A stretch of 64,000 nt of DNA from [Clostridium] saccharolyticum WM1 (GCF_000144625.1 NC_014376.1:3162001-3226000), one strand, 5' to 3'. Positions 26,368-35,943 are shown, counted from the first letter of the stretch. The notes: a model not told the origin generated them from the letters alone. A program made the numbers and translations.

Positions 26368-27447
26368 TCACTTGCTCTTTGTTCCAAGGCAATCGTAAAA
26401 ATCATGGAATTTTGGCTTGTCACACTCAATGTCCCGGTCTTCAGAGCCAAAAGCACTTAAATACTGGAAAGCCGGCAGGATCTCAAAGGGTGTGGTATAG
26501 CTTGCCCCTCCCTTTTCCAGTTCCAGTAAGTTTGCTTTTGTCCTGATTCCTTTGACCGTAGAAATCACCCAGTCATCACAACCCTTTTCCTCACAGTAGG
26601 CGGTCAGCTTTTCCATCGTGGAGCAGTTAGCTTCCTCCGTCACCACGAACAAATTGCATATCCCTTCCTGAATGGTATTTTGTATTCCATGGGTATACTC
26701 CTCCACCTCATAAGAAAACACCGGTACATACCAGGTTTCCAGAAGCTTCAGGGCACCTTCCCTGGCCGCAAGACTGCTTTCCGGATCTGCGATCACAACT
26801 GCATGTTCATGCTTCCTGAAACGGGAAATATTCTCTTTATAATAGTTCTCGCACAAGGCAATGTTCGTCCTTGCAGCCATAATTCCCTTTCTAAAACCGG
26901 AAATAATGGTTTCAAACTCTTCCCTGGAAATCCGCTTTTCCTTCCCTGCCGCTTCCAGTGCCAGCAGCTCCAGTACCAATACCGTAGAAGTCATTCCCTT
27001 TGTTTTCGGCCCTACGGTTTCTTCCCCGCATGGGACAAGATAATGGAAGTCCACCAGCCTTGCCACCGGAGAAGCGGGATCTGCCGTGACCCCAGCCACA
27101 GCATATCCTGCTTTTTTCCATGCGCTTATGGCATTTATTGTGGAAACGCTTTTTCCTGACTGGGAGGAAGCGAGAACCAATGTTTTCCTCTTGTCATAGG
27201 ACCCCCGGTATCTGATAGCTTCAGCAGGTGTCATCACCCTGCAGTCAAAGCCCGCCACATGGACGGCAAATTCTGCTGCGATCAGGGAAGCAATATAGGA
27301 ACTCCCTGAACCAACAAAAATCAGGTGTTCCAAAGGCAGGTCTTTCCTGTCACGGAAAAAATCCTCTAAGACCTGTTCTCTGCTTCCAAGAATCTGCTCC
27401 CAAACCACAGGCTGTTCCTTGATGTAATGCAATAATTGTCTTGCCAT
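26368..27447 (-). CDS. SIS-domain sugar-phosphate isomerase/deaminase or deglycase
   Basis: 359 residues with two SIS domains. The first holds FVGSGSSYIASLIAAEF and SSQSGKSVSTINAISAWK, the phosphosugar-binding loops. The second holds HAVVIADPESSLAAREGALKLLE, with the glutamate and lysine region used by GlmS and FrlB-type enzymes, and EEYTHGIQNTI. Close relatives include the GlmS isomerase half, AgaS-type deaminases and the fructoselysine- or glucoselysine-6-phosphate deglycases. Sequence alone does not separate them. Given the preceding kinase and the amino acid enzymes in the operon, either amino-sugar deamination or deglycation of an amino acid-sugar adduct is plausible. Confidence 0.82.
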   Translation of the reverse strand: MARQLLHYIKEQPVVWEQILGSREQVLEDFFRDRKDLPLEHLIFVGSGSSYIASLIAAEFAVHVAGFDCRVMTPAEAIRYRGSYDKRKTLVLASSQSGKSVSTINAISAWKKAGYAVAGVTADPASPVARLVDFHYLVPCGEETVGPKTKGMTSTVLVLELLALEAAGKEKRISREEFETIISGFRKGIMAARTNIALCENYYKENISRFRKHEHAVVIADPESSLAAREGALKLLETWYVPVFSYEVEEYTHGIQNTIQEGICNLFVVTEEANCSTMEKLTAYCEEKGCDDWVISTVKGIRTKANLLELEKGGASYTTPFEILPAFQYLSAFGSEDRDIECDKPKFHDFYDCLGTKSK

Positions 27448-27497
27448 TCGTTTATCCTCCGGTTTCCATACCTGGCCGAAAGGCTGCCGCCTGGCCC

Positions 27498-29900
27498 TTA
27501 AATCAAATCAGCGGCAACCCATAAAAAGCGTCCTGGCGGCGTTGTCCAAACCTCTCTGTAAGTAGCAATATTGGCAGGAGGCCAGTAAGGAATATCTTCA
27601 TTTCCTCTGGTCTGGACACCTACCGGCATCTCTCCTACAGTTTCTCCCAGCAGAGCCGTATATTCCTGCCCATAATGGTTGCCCTCCCCATAGATCAGGG
27701 ATTGGCCGAATGGGTTCTTTCCTAAAGTCCAGTAAAGCTGTTCCCTGGCAATTTCAATTAATTCCTGATCATTGAAATACATTCCTATGATAGAAGCCGA
27801 TTTTCCCATGGACAACTGAATGGCTGAATTTCCCCGGTAAGAAAACCATACTGGAAATGTTCTTATGTAATATCCGCCTCCCAAGTCTACTCCATGCCTT
27901 AACTGATCCAAATAATTCACCCGTTCTCTATCATAATCCACTTTTGGGTGGACCACATGAAAGGCTTCCTGGTCCTCTGCCTCGCTGATGTGATGGATTC
28001 CCGCCGGCAGCATCCCATAGGGGGCCGTATACTTTTGAAGTCCCTTTAAATACTCTCCATGAAGCTTTAAGCTCTCTTCCCAAAGGTTCCTGTCTTTATG
28101 GTCATGCAGGGCACCGCACACCTCTGCCAGAGCCATGGCAAATACCTGATCCCTTGCCTGATGGGAAAAATGCACAATATGAGTCTTGGATTCATCCCTG
28201 TAGAAGAACCCCTTCATAGGCAGGTCATCCCTGGTCTCCTGGCAGGAAACTATTTTCTCTGCATACTGGGCGGCATGAGTATAAAAATAGCGGTCCTTTG
28301 TAATTTTATAAATTCTGGCTGCTGCCCATGCCGCAACGGCATAGTACTGGGAACGGCTGGAACCTGCCGTATGCTCCAGCAAATGATACGGGCCTTCCAC
28401 GCCCACTTCCTGAAACCGCTTATGGGCAAACTGAAAATCTTCCCTGGCAGCTTCCACACATTTCCATGCAACTTCCCTGTCCAGCTCTTTAAAGGCTTCT
28501 CCTGCACCGGCTTCCACCGCGGCAAAAACAAAGTTTTCAAAGGACCGGTTATGGACATCTGCTTCGCAGTCATCCATATTGCCGATGAAATTGTCGGTCC
28601 ACCTGCGAATGGCAGCATGAGATGCCCGGTACCCGTCACCAAAGCGCATGCGCAGCACAAAATCCAGTCCCCAGTTGGCCTCTTCCATCATCCTTCGGTA
28701 TAGCATAGGATCAGAATCTTTCACTTTTCCTGCGGAAGCCATCATGGCATCTAAGATCTCTGCTGTCTGCATCGTCTGCTGGGATACATCCGCCGCATCG
28801 TGCCAGCCTCCCGCATACACCAGCTTCACCCCATTGTGTTCTGCAATCACATCCTGATGGCAGGTTCCATGGCAGTTGGGAACCGGGTAACCGCACCGCT
28901 CGCAATACAAAAAGTTAATCAGCTTCCATAACGTGCTTTCCAATACATCATTTCCTATGTGAAACCGTTCGCTTACCGTATTTCCAAACCGGATCCTGTA
29001 TGCACCTTCGGTTTTCAGGTCCGAAAAATCCAATACGTTAAAGCTGCCCAGATGGTTTTCCACCAGCTTCATCTGCCCATGATATACCACCTTTTCCCCT
29101 GAATCCCGGCAGGATAAGTCCTCTTCTAAGCCACATTCTTCCTTTATGATTTCAAACGCTTTGGCTGAGGTATTGGCAATGGCTGTTTTTCTTCCATCCG
29201 TAAAGTATCCTGTTGTGGAAAATACTACATCCTCTTCCCCGCACTGCCAGCCGTGAACGACTTCCGGCTTTACCTCCTGAAGCTGAATATCGCAAAGTTC
29301 AAATCTCAAGTCATCGCCGGTGCTCACTTCTTTGCCATAACGGTGAATGTTAAATGAAATTTCTTCCATTGCATCATGGGCAATGGAATCGATCTCCCAG
29401 GTACAGGTATTCCATTCATTATTTTTCAGATTAATGGCATTAAAACCTTCTCTTGAATAGACATCCGGTATCTTGATTTCCCCATTATTGACAAAACCCA
29501 CACGAATAATGGGACTGTGCAGGCCTGGGCATATGGGACGGATTTTAAACCATATCCTGTTTCCTTTTTCCAAATCAAGGCCCTTTACATTCAGCCTCGC
29601 AATGTAGCTTCCAAAGGTAGCATACAAACCTGCTGACGCATCGTTTGCCCTGACTTCATTTTCCGGCCAGTGGTCTGCCCGTGCCTTTGTTTCCAGGCTT
29701 AATATTTTTCCATCCGTTATCTGAACATCACCCTCACCGTCAAAGCTCCATGGTTCCAGGCTGGTCCCATCCCATAAACTCACTGAAGACAAAACCGGCT
29801 TTTGCAAATGATAGGTCTCCATGCTTTTGTCATATTCCGGTTTCAGTGGGTAATGTACATATAATGACTCTAATAATCTGTTTTTTAATTGCTGATCCAT
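27498..29900 (-). CDS. Glycoside hydrolase family 9 protein, cytoplasmic
   Basis: 800 residues with no signal peptide. The first ~220 residues are a beta-rich carbohydrate-binding-like module, followed by an immunoglobulin-like CelD_N domain (TEGAYRIRFGNTVSERFHIG) and a GH9 (alpha/alpha)6 barrel. The GH9 nucleophile/base region reads YAGGWHDAADVSQQ, keeping both aspartates of the DAxD motif. The C-terminal region has LGKNPFGQSLIYGEGNH and ends ATYREVWTTPPGRFLWVAADL, where the glutamate matches the general acid. GH9 includes endoglucanases and exo-acting glucosaminidases or glucosidases; a cytoplasmic enzyme in an importer operon is expected to be exo-acting on short oligosaccharides. Confidence 0.85.
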   Translation of the reverse strand: MDQQLKNRLLESLYVHYPLKPEYDKSMETYHLQKPVLSSVSLWDGTSLEPWSFDGEGDVQITDGKILSLETKARADHWPENEVRANDASAGLYATFGSYIARLNVKGLDLEKGNRIWFKIRPICPGLHSPIIRVGFVNNGEIKIPDVYSREGFNAINLKNNEWNTCTWEIDSIAHDAMEEISFNIHRYGKEVSTGDDLRFELCDIQLQEVKPEVVHGWQCGEEDVVFSTTGYFTDGRKTAIANTSAKAFEIIKEECGLEEDLSCRDSGEKVVYHGQMKLVENHLGSFNVLDFSDLKTEGAYRIRFGNTVSERFHIGNDVLESTLWKLINFLYCERCGYPVPNCHGTCHQDVIAEHNGVKLVYAGGWHDAADVSQQTMQTAEILDAMMASAGKVKDSDPMLYRRMMEEANWGLDFVLRMRFGDGYRASHAAIRRWTDNFIGNMDDCEADVHNRSFENFVFAAVEAGAGEAFKELDREVAWKCVEAAREDFQFAHKRFQEVGVEGPYHLLEHTAGSSRSQYYAVAAWAAARIYKITKDRYFYTHAAQYAEKIVSCQETRDDLPMKGFFYRDESKTHIVHFSHQARDQVFAMALAEVCGALHDHKDRNLWEESLKLHGEYLKGLQKYTAPYGMLPAGIHHISEAEDQEAFHVVHPKVDYDRERVNYLDQLRHGVDLGGGYYIRTFPVWFSYRGNSAIQLSMGKSASIIGMYFNDQELIEIAREQLYWTLGKNPFGQSLIYGEGNHYGQEYTALLGETVGEMPVGVQTRGNEDIPYWPPANIATYREVWTTPPGRFLWVAADLI

Positions 29901-29952
29901 TTTCTGCCTCCTATGGAATCAAGATTTTTTTCCTTATCCTTCATCCAAATGA

Positions 29953-30414
29953 CTATTCTTTGATTTCAAATATTGCTTCCGTTTCTACGGGAATATTCCC
30001 AGGCAATACGTTGACGCCAATGGCGGAACGGGCCGGTACATTCTCCTGGCCAAAAAGCGCTGCCAATAATTCACTTCCTCCGTTGGCCACTGCCGGCTGT
30101 TCGAGAAAGGTATCCGCACTAGCCACAAAGGTGAGAATTTTAACTGGACACTTCACCCGGTTCAAATCTCCGATCTTATCCTGCAATACTGCAAGAACAT
30201 TTAACATGGCGTCTCTGGAAAATACTTTCCCTTCTTCCGTAGTAAAATCTTTCCCCAGTTTTCCGGAAATCCGGTCAGCCCCGATCACCGGCCCGCAGCC
30301 TGATATGTAAACCAATCCCTTGCCAAACTCCTGGCAAGGGGAATACACTCCGCCTTTTGGCGGAGCTGCCGGCAGCTCCAAATTAAGTTCCTTCAGTTTG
30401 TCATAAATATTCAT
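29953..30414 (-). CDS. RidA/YjgF-family enamine/imine deaminase
   Basis: 153 residues, the YjgF/UK114 fold that forms trimers and hydrolyses reactive enamines and imines made by PLP dehydratases. Visible: the N-terminal PPKGGVYSPCQEFGKGLVYISGCGP, DAMLNVLAVLQDKIG and the C-terminal VPARSAIGVNVLPGNIPVETEAIFEIKE with the arginine and glutamate of the active site. In the same operon a D-amino acid PLP enzyme lies upstream, so this protein probably clears its 2-aminoacrylate- or aminocrotonate-type product. Three 52-bp repeats separate it from the preceding gene. Confidence 0.92.
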   Translation of the reverse strand: MNIYDKLKELNLELPAAPPKGGVYSPCQEFGKGLVYISGCGPVIGADRISGKLGKDFTTEEGKVFSRDAMLNVLAVLQDKIGDLNRVKCPVKILTFVASADTFLEQPAVANGGSELLAALFGQENVPARSAIGVNVLPGNIPVETEAIFEIKE

Positions 30415-30428
30415 GTCTGATTCCTTCT

Positions 30429-30584
30429 TTCCTTATTTTTGCCCATCTTCCCAGGGCATAGAGGGATCCCTGGAAGGGATTTCCTTATTTTTGCCCGTCT
30501 TCCCAGGGCATAGAGGGATCCCTGGAAGGGATTTCCTTATTTTTGCCCGTCTTCCCGGGGCATAGAGGGATCCCTGGAAGGGAT
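30429..30584 (-). repeat. Three tandem copies of a structured 52-bp intercistronic repeat
   Basis: Units at 30429-30480, 30481-30532 and 30533-30584 differ at only a few positions. In transcript orientation each can fold CTTCCAGGG against CCCTGGGAAG, or alternatively TGCCC against GGGCA, and ends with AAGGAA, a Shine-Dalgarno-like string just before RidA for the last copy. A further imperfect ACTCC/GGAGT hairpin lies at 30637-30659 at the end of the upstream gene. A diverged single copy occurs at 57021-57072. Confidence 0.9.
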
Positions 30585-30656
30585 TTCCTTCTGTTTATTC
30601 TTACGGGAGCAGCGAATCAAAGCCTTCTCCCCATACTCCAGGGGGAACCCCAGGAG

Positions 30657-32264
30657 TTATCTGTCCTTTCTTAACAGCTTCCCTCTGGTGCGGTCCACAA
30701 GGATGCCGTTTTCCAACACCCGTTTTCCACCCATAAGTACCAGATCCATACCCGTGCATGGATCATGTTTTCCAGTATAATCCGCATGATCTATGAATTT
30801 CTCCGGCTGGAAAACCAGTACATCTGCCTGATACCCTGGTTTTATAAATCCCCGGTCCTTGATACCCATCCGCTTTGCAGGAAGGCTGGTCATCTTCCTG
30901 ATGGCCTGTTCCATGGACAGCACCCTGCGTTTTATGACAAAGTCATTTAGAAATCTGGCCGTTGTTCCAAGGAGGCGGGGATGAGCATTCTTTCCGTCGC
31001 CGCCGTACAGGGAATCGGAAATCAGCATGGTAAAGGGAAGTTTTGCCACAGAGTCCACATCCTCCTGTGACATGCTTAACACGATGATCCCCACTTTCCC
31101 GTTTTCCTCAGTAAGAAGATCGGCAACAAGATCCGAGGGTTCATCATATCCCAGCTTTACTGCCAGAGCACCAATGGTCTGTCCCTGCATAAAGGTGTTT
31201 TTTTCCAACGCAACGGAGCTGATGATGATCCGGTCCCAGCCAATGCTTTCCGCCATATTGTCCCAGCCAGGATGGACCTTGTTCAGCTCTGACTTAAGTT
31301 TCTCCTTCCCTTCCGGCACTGATAGGCTTTTCACCAGAGCCTCTAAGGTCTCTTTCATAACCGTGGGCGGAAGCAGGGACTGGAGAGTCGTGGAGCCGCC
31401 GTCATAAGGATAAAAATCCGCGGTGACATCCTGCCCGGATTCCCTTGCCTTTTCAATCTTACCAACCGCTTCAAATATCCTGTTGTTCCAGTTTTTAATT
31501 CCCGTTGACTTTAAATGACTGATATTTAAGGGTATCCCCGCTTTTGCCGCCACGTCGATCACTTCCTCCACCGATTCCACCAGGCTGTCTCCTTCTCCCC
31601 GGATGTGGGTACAGAGAATACCGCCGCTCCCGGCCGCTGCCTTTGCCACAGCCGTAAGCTCCTCCCGGCTGGAATAGCACTCCGGCTGATACATGATCCC
31701 CAGTGTAATCCCAAAGGCTCCCTGGGCCATTGCACTCTTCACATACTCCTGAGCCTTTTTAAGTTCTTCTTCCGTATATGCCTTGCTTCCAAAGCCCTTT
31801 ATAGCCACCTTGATGCTGTCAGAGGCTGCAAAGAAGCCTATGTTGATAGGAAGTTCTGCTGCCTCCAGAGCTTTCCAATAATCCTCATACGTTTCAAAAG
31901 CAAGACCTTCTGGCACCTTTCCGATCACCGGCTCCAAATAATCATACAATTCCTTCCTGCATAAGGGAGTGGATGGCACAGGGGCAAGGCCGCAATTTCC
32001 CACAAAAGTGGAAGTAATTCCCTGGGCCAGCTCTATTTCCCCAAAATGGGGGTTTGTGAAAGGTGCAATATCACAATGCCGGTGGATATCAATAAAGCCG
32101 GGGGTTACGGCCTTTCCTGAAGCATCGGTCACCTGGGCACCTTCCTTTTCAATCTTCCGGGCAACTTCAACAATCTTTTCTCCATGGATCAGAATATCCC
32201 CCTGAAACGGCAGGCTTCCGCTTCCATCATAAATCAGCCCATTTTTGATCAGGATATCACTCAT
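30657..32264 (-). CDS. N-acyl-D-amino-acid deacylase (amidohydrolase superfamily)
   Basis: 535 residues of the D-aminoacylase type. Motifs: N-terminal LIKNGLIYDGSG; metal-binding GFIDIHRHCD (the usual IDxHxH reads IDIHRH); a catalytic-region FVGNCGLAP whose cysteine is a D-aminoacylase metal ligand; ICTHIRGEGDSLVESVEEVI; NISHLKSTG; and C-terminal GFIKPGYQADVLVFQP. These enzymes hydrolyse N-acyl (often N-acetyl) groups from D-amino acids. ATG at 32264 overlaps the preceding stop by four bases; the longer frame runs into that gene. The direct coupling to a D-amino acid PLP enzyme supports the D-amino acid role. Confidence 0.88.
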   Translation of the reverse strand: MSDILIKNGLIYDGSGSLPFQGDILIHGEKIVEVARKIEKEGAQVTDASGKAVTPGFIDIHRHCDIAPFTNPHFGEIELAQGITSTFVGNCGLAPVPSTPLCRKELYDYLEPVIGKVPEGLAFETYEDYWKALEAAELPINIGFFAASDSIKVAIKGFGSKAYTEEELKKAQEYVKSAMAQGAFGITLGIMYQPECYSSREELTAVAKAAAGSGGILCTHIRGEGDSLVESVEEVIDVAAKAGIPLNISHLKSTGIKNWNNRIFEAVGKIEKARESGQDVTADFYPYDGGSTTLQSLLPPTVMKETLEALVKSLSVPEGKEKLKSELNKVHPGWDNMAESIGWDRIIISSVALEKNTFMQGQTIGALAVKLGYDEPSDLVADLLTEENGKVGIIVLSMSQEDVDSVAKLPFTMLISDSLYGGDGKNAHPRLLGTTARFLNDFVIKRRVLSMEQAIRKMTSLPAKRMGIKDRGFIKPGYQADVLVFQPEKFIDHADYTGKHDPCTGMDLVLMGGKRVLENGILVDRTRGKLLRKDR

Positions 32265-33382
32265 AGCAGCATTCCTCTTGCATCTACCTTCTGTTTTCTG
32301 AGGCAGCCGTTTTCCAGGAGGTATACGGAATTCTGCATGTTTACAGCCGTACATACATGAATCGGGATCAGGGACAGTACCTGCCCCACCTGCAGCCTGG
32401 TTTCACCGTTTGATGCCGTTATGATTCCATGTTCCTCATTCATCCTAGACAGTCTGAGATTGTCATCCCCTTCCACGACCGCATAACCCGGATAGTAAAA
32501 CGGCGGCTGGCCCGGAACCACATCCGTGGGAAAGCATTTGGTTCCTCCGTCTACCACAGCATACTCTGAGTGCTGGCAGCTGACCACGGTTGCATAGAAA
32601 CGGACGGCGATTTCATTGAGTTCGGCCACCTTTTCCTTTGTCAGCATAAAGTCGTCAAAAATGTAGGTGCCCGGACGAATCTCGTTTACCAGGCCGGTCT
32701 GAGCGACCAGAAGTCCTGTTGGGGAAGAGCCGGCACTGATGTCCTGTATCTCAACACCTGCTTCTTTCAGCATTCTGGCTGTTTCAGCCATCATGTTTCC
32801 TTCTTCTTGCGCCGCCAGAAGGTTATCCTCCGTAGGCTTTCCCGACAGAATGAGGCTCTTAAATGTAAATATACCGGTCAGATTTAAATGCTTCATTTCC
32901 TTAACTGCAAGTGCCAGCTCCACCGCCCGTTCCATGGGAACTCCCGTCCGTCCGGCTCCCGTATCGATTTCCATACGGACTTCCAAAACCACATCCCGGT
33001 CAGAAGCTGCCTGGTCCAGAGCTTTAGCACCTTCCAGGCTGTCAATGGCCAGGATGAGCCTTCGGATCCTTTCCGCCAGATCCATGGCCCTCCGGATCCG
33101 GAACCTTCCGATCATGGGGTATGCGATGAAGATGTCTTCCATGCCTCCATCTGCCATAACCTCTGCTTCACTTACCTTGGCGCAGGTGATCCCGCTTGCA
33201 CCGGCCATTTCCTGCATTTGGGCAAATAAAGGCATTTTATGGGTCTTAATGTGAGGGCGCAGCCGGCAGCCGGCCTTATCAGCCGCATCCTGCATACGTC
33301 TGATGTTTTTCTCTGCCAGATCTACATCAATGACCAGGCAGGGCGTCTCTAACTGCTGAATCTGTTCCTGTGTGAGTTCCAT
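32261..33382 (-). CDS. D-serine dehydratase/D-threonine aldolase-like PLP enzyme (DSD1 family)
   Basis: 373 residues with an alanine racemase-type N-terminal barrel. The PLP lysine lies in RPHIKTHKMP near residue 47; the phosphate-binding GSSPT appears near 219. Near the C-terminus IPIHVCTAVN holds an H-x-C pair, the zinc ligands of eukaryotic-type D-serine dehydratases and metal-dependent D-threonine aldolases. Expected reaction: D-serine or D-threonine to the 2-oxo acid via an enamine, or retro-aldol cleavage of D-threonine-like substrates. It precedes and is coupled to the N-acyl-D-amino-acid deacylase, with RidA downstream. Confidence 0.87.
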   Translation of the reverse strand: MELTQEQIQQLETPCLVIDVDLAEKNIRRMQDAADKAGCRLRPHIKTHKMPLFAQMQEMAGASGITCAKVSEAEVMADGGMEDIFIAYPMIGRFRIRRAMDLAERIRRLILAIDSLEGAKALDQAASDRDVVLEVRMEIDTGAGRTGVPMERAVELALAVKEMKHLNLTGIFTFKSLILSGKPTEDNLLAAQEEGNMMAETARMLKEAGVEIQDISAGSSPTGLLVAQTGLVNEIRPGTYIFDDFMLTKEKVAELNEIAVRFYATVVSCQHSEYAVVDGGTKCFPTDVVPGQPPFYYPGYAVVEGDDNLRLSRMNEEHGIITASNGETRLQVGQVLSLIPIHVCTAVNMQNSVYLLENGCLRKQKVDARGMLL

Positions 33383-33399
33383 CCTTGTATCCTCCCTTC

Positions 33400-35943
33400 T
33401 CAGCTTCCATAGCTGTCGGCCACACTCCGCACCACCAGATTATCCTTTACCAGGTCCGGGGTCATATGGCACCGAAAGTCCGCTTTATTCACACATACCG
33501 TAATTCCTTCCGGTGCTGTGATATCAAAAAAATTGTCAGAGAAAATTATGTCATAGTCCTTAAAATAAAGCTCCACATACTGACAGAAACCGGATGCTTT
33601 CACCGTGATATAAAAACTCTGCTCCGATTCTGTAACCGAAACATCGTAGGCCGGGGCCATGTAATTGAAATGTTTTGGTTTTACAAACAGCACCGTCCGT
33701 TCCTCCATGAGAGTCTCTCCCTTGTATAAACGGAACGTGGTAAAAACGGAAGAGCGAAGAGTTTCATCCCCCGTCCAGGAAGAGAAATCTGCTTCCATGA
33801 CTTTTACAGCAGAAAGTTCCCGTATGGAGCCTTCCCAGGCTTTTTCCCATAATATACGAAACTTATGGTCCTTTAACAGAATTTCCGTTCTGCACCATTC
33901 TTCGTCCCTGGTATCATTATGAACATAATAGGAGACAAGAGGGGAGAGCTCCTTTTCTTCTTCAATGGAAATAGTAAAGGGAGCATAAAATCTGCGTGCC
34001 CCGTAATGAAGCGCTTTCCAGCGTCCGTAATAATCAATGCTGGCCCAGGATGCCACCGGCCAGCAGTCATTGAGCTGCCAGTAAAGGGAGCCCATGCATT
34101 GGCCCCGTTTTCTCCTCCAGTGCCCCACCCCATATTCTATGGCCTTTAGCTGCAGGATCTGGGAAATATAAGCCAGGGAATCCGTGTCCTTTGGATAAAG
34201 GAAGTAATCCGCTATATAATTTAATATTTTTCCGTTTGCAGCCGGATTTTTCTGATGGGATTCCATGACCCTGCTGAAAATATTACGGTCCTCAGGCAGG
34301 GTAAAGGAAGCTATGGTCTTGCTGTGGGGAAAGGATTGGAATCCGTATTCCGAACAGAAGCTGAAATCCCCGTACTCCGTAAAGGGCTTTCCGGAATGCC
34401 ATACCTCCCAGTAATGCTGATCCCCCCGGCTGATTCCATTGGGATCGTCAAAGGCTCCACCCGATGACGGGGAAGATGGCCAGTAAAACGTGATGTCGTC
34501 ACAGGCTCTGATTGCACGGGGCAGAATGTATTCAAAAATCTTTGTATAGTCCGCCTTATACCTTGGATGATGGCCTTTTAACCTGGCCCATTCATCTGCC
34601 CAGCCCCATTCCATTTCATTATTTCCGCACCATAAGGCCAGACAGGCATGGTGTCTTAACCGGCGGACATTGTCTTTCGTTTCTTCCACAATGTCTTCTT
34701 CGAAACTGTCATTTAATGCATAGACGTTGCAGCCGAACATTAAGTCCTGCCATACTAAAATCCCCTGTTCATCGCATTTGTCATAGAAATAATCATCAGG
34801 GTAATAACCTCCGCCCCAGACCCTTAAGCAATTAAAATTTGCGGCAGCACAATCCTCAATCAGACGTGCCGTCCTTTCCTTTGTCACTCTTGATAAAATA
34901 TTATCTTCCGGAATATAGTTGGCTCCCATTGTAAAAATTTTTATTCCATTGACCGTAATGGCAAATTCATTTCCGGATTCATATTTGTCCTCAAAAGTTT
35001 TTCTTTCAACCTGATCCGTACTCACCGTCACCGTCCGAAGGCCGATCCGGCACTCATAGGTGTCATGGCAGGCTCCCGCCTCATCAAGCAGGCGGATTCG
35101 TATCTTATATAAAGGCTGGCCTCCCAGACCGTTAGGCCACCAAAGCTTCGGCTCTGTGATAGTTTCTTCAAACTGCCATTCCCTGCTGCTGCGGACTTTT
35201 TTTATTACAGCCGCTCCTATTGGATCTGTTATCTCTGTCTCGGTATACCATGTGTTCCCGTTTTTCCGGCTATCCTCATGAATCGAAAGCTGATTTATTG
35301 TCACTTCAAACATCAGCCCTACTTTCCTGCTGTCCTCATGATCCTGCCTGATGCGGACATCCTGGATTTTTGCATGGTCCCAATATTCGATGGCAATATC
35401 CCGGAATATCCCCATATCGGGAAGCTGCGGACCCCAGTCCCATCCAAACATATAATGGGCCTTGCGAAGCGCCGCATTCCCCCGGATACAGCCGGTGGAT
35501 GCATAGAAAATATCATTCCCTTCATCCTCGTTCCTTACAAACTCCAGGGGAGATTTAAATAATATCTCAATCCGGTTTTCTCCCTCCTGCAAATATTCCT
35601 TCACAGGAAGACGGTAAGTTCTGTGCATATCCCTGGTTTCTGCTATCAGGCAGCCATTGATCCGGATGGAAGCAATGGTATCCAATCCCTCGCAAACAAG
35701 CTCTGCACAGGAAAACTTCAATTCCTCTTCTGACACCGGAAAAGTTCTCCCATAAAGGCAGTTTCTTCCCATCAGCTCCCGGACCGTATATTCATTGCAT
35801 CTCCAATAGGGGTCCTGGATCAGTTTATGTTGAAGCATATCACTGATCACGGATCCCGGCACTTCTCCGGTATACAGGGGATTGCACGAATCTCCATCCC
35901 AATGCCATTCCCAAATTCCATTTAATGATTGTGTTTTTCTCAT
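33400..35943 (-). CDS. GH2 beta-mannosidase-like glycosidase
   Basis: 847 residues, cytoplasmic (no signal). Domain order is that of GH2 mannosidases: N-terminal galactose-binding jelly roll (LNGIWEWHWDG; GEVPGSVISDML), immunoglobulin-like domain, then a TIM barrel. FNCLRVWGGGYYPDD and ALWCGNNEMEW contain the family's acid/base glutamate (NNE), and PFTEYGDFSFCSEYGFQSFP holds the nucleophile glutamate (SEYG). The RVWGGG..NEMEW pattern favours beta-mannosidase over beta-galactosidase. Manbeta1-4GlcNAc or related beta-mannosides are reasonable substrates given the GlcNAc-kinase-like gene at the operon end, but this is inference. Confidence 0.88.
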   Translation of the reverse strand: MRKTQSLNGIWEWHWDGDSCNPLYTGEVPGSVISDMLQHKLIQDPYWRCNEYTVRELMGRNCLYGRTFPVSEEELKFSCAELVCEGLDTIASIRINGCLIAETRDMHRTYRLPVKEYLQEGENRIEILFKSPLEFVRNEDEGNDIFYASTGCIRGNAALRKAHYMFGWDWGPQLPDMGIFRDIAIEYWDHAKIQDVRIRQDHEDSRKVGLMFEVTINQLSIHEDSRKNGNTWYTETEITDPIGAAVIKKVRSSREWQFEETITEPKLWWPNGLGGQPLYKIRIRLLDEAGACHDTYECRIGLRTVTVSTDQVERKTFEDKYESGNEFAITVNGIKIFTMGANYIPEDNILSRVTKERTARLIEDCAAANFNCLRVWGGGYYPDDYFYDKCDEQGILVWQDLMFGCNVYALNDSFEEDIVEETKDNVRRLRHHACLALWCGNNEMEWGWADEWARLKGHHPRYKADYTKIFEYILPRAIRACDDITFYWPSSPSSGGAFDDPNGISRGDQHYWEVWHSGKPFTEYGDFSFCSEYGFQSFPHSKTIASFTLPEDRNIFSRVMESHQKNPAANGKILNYIADYFLYPKDTDSLAYISQILQLKAIEYGVGHWRRKRGQCMGSLYWQLNDCWPVASWASIDYYGRWKALHYGARRFYAPFTISIEEEKELSPLVSYYVHNDTRDEEWCRTEILLKDHKFRILWEKAWEGSIRELSAVKVMEADFSSWTGDETLRSSVFTTFRLYKGETLMEERTVLFVKPKHFNYMAPAYDVSVTESEQSFYITVKASGFCQYVELYFKDYDIIFSDNFFDITAPEGITVCVNKADFRCHMTPDLVKDNLVVRSVADSYGS

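Noticed and set aside
30429..30584. CRISPR or attachment-site array
   Set aside because: The 52-bp units are directly tandem without spacers and no cas or integrase genes are present; they fit an RNA-hairpin repeat.
32265..32354. 30-residue N-terminal extension of the D-aminoacylase
   Set aside because: It lies inside the preceding gene; ATG at 32264 with the ATGA overlap fits the family start.
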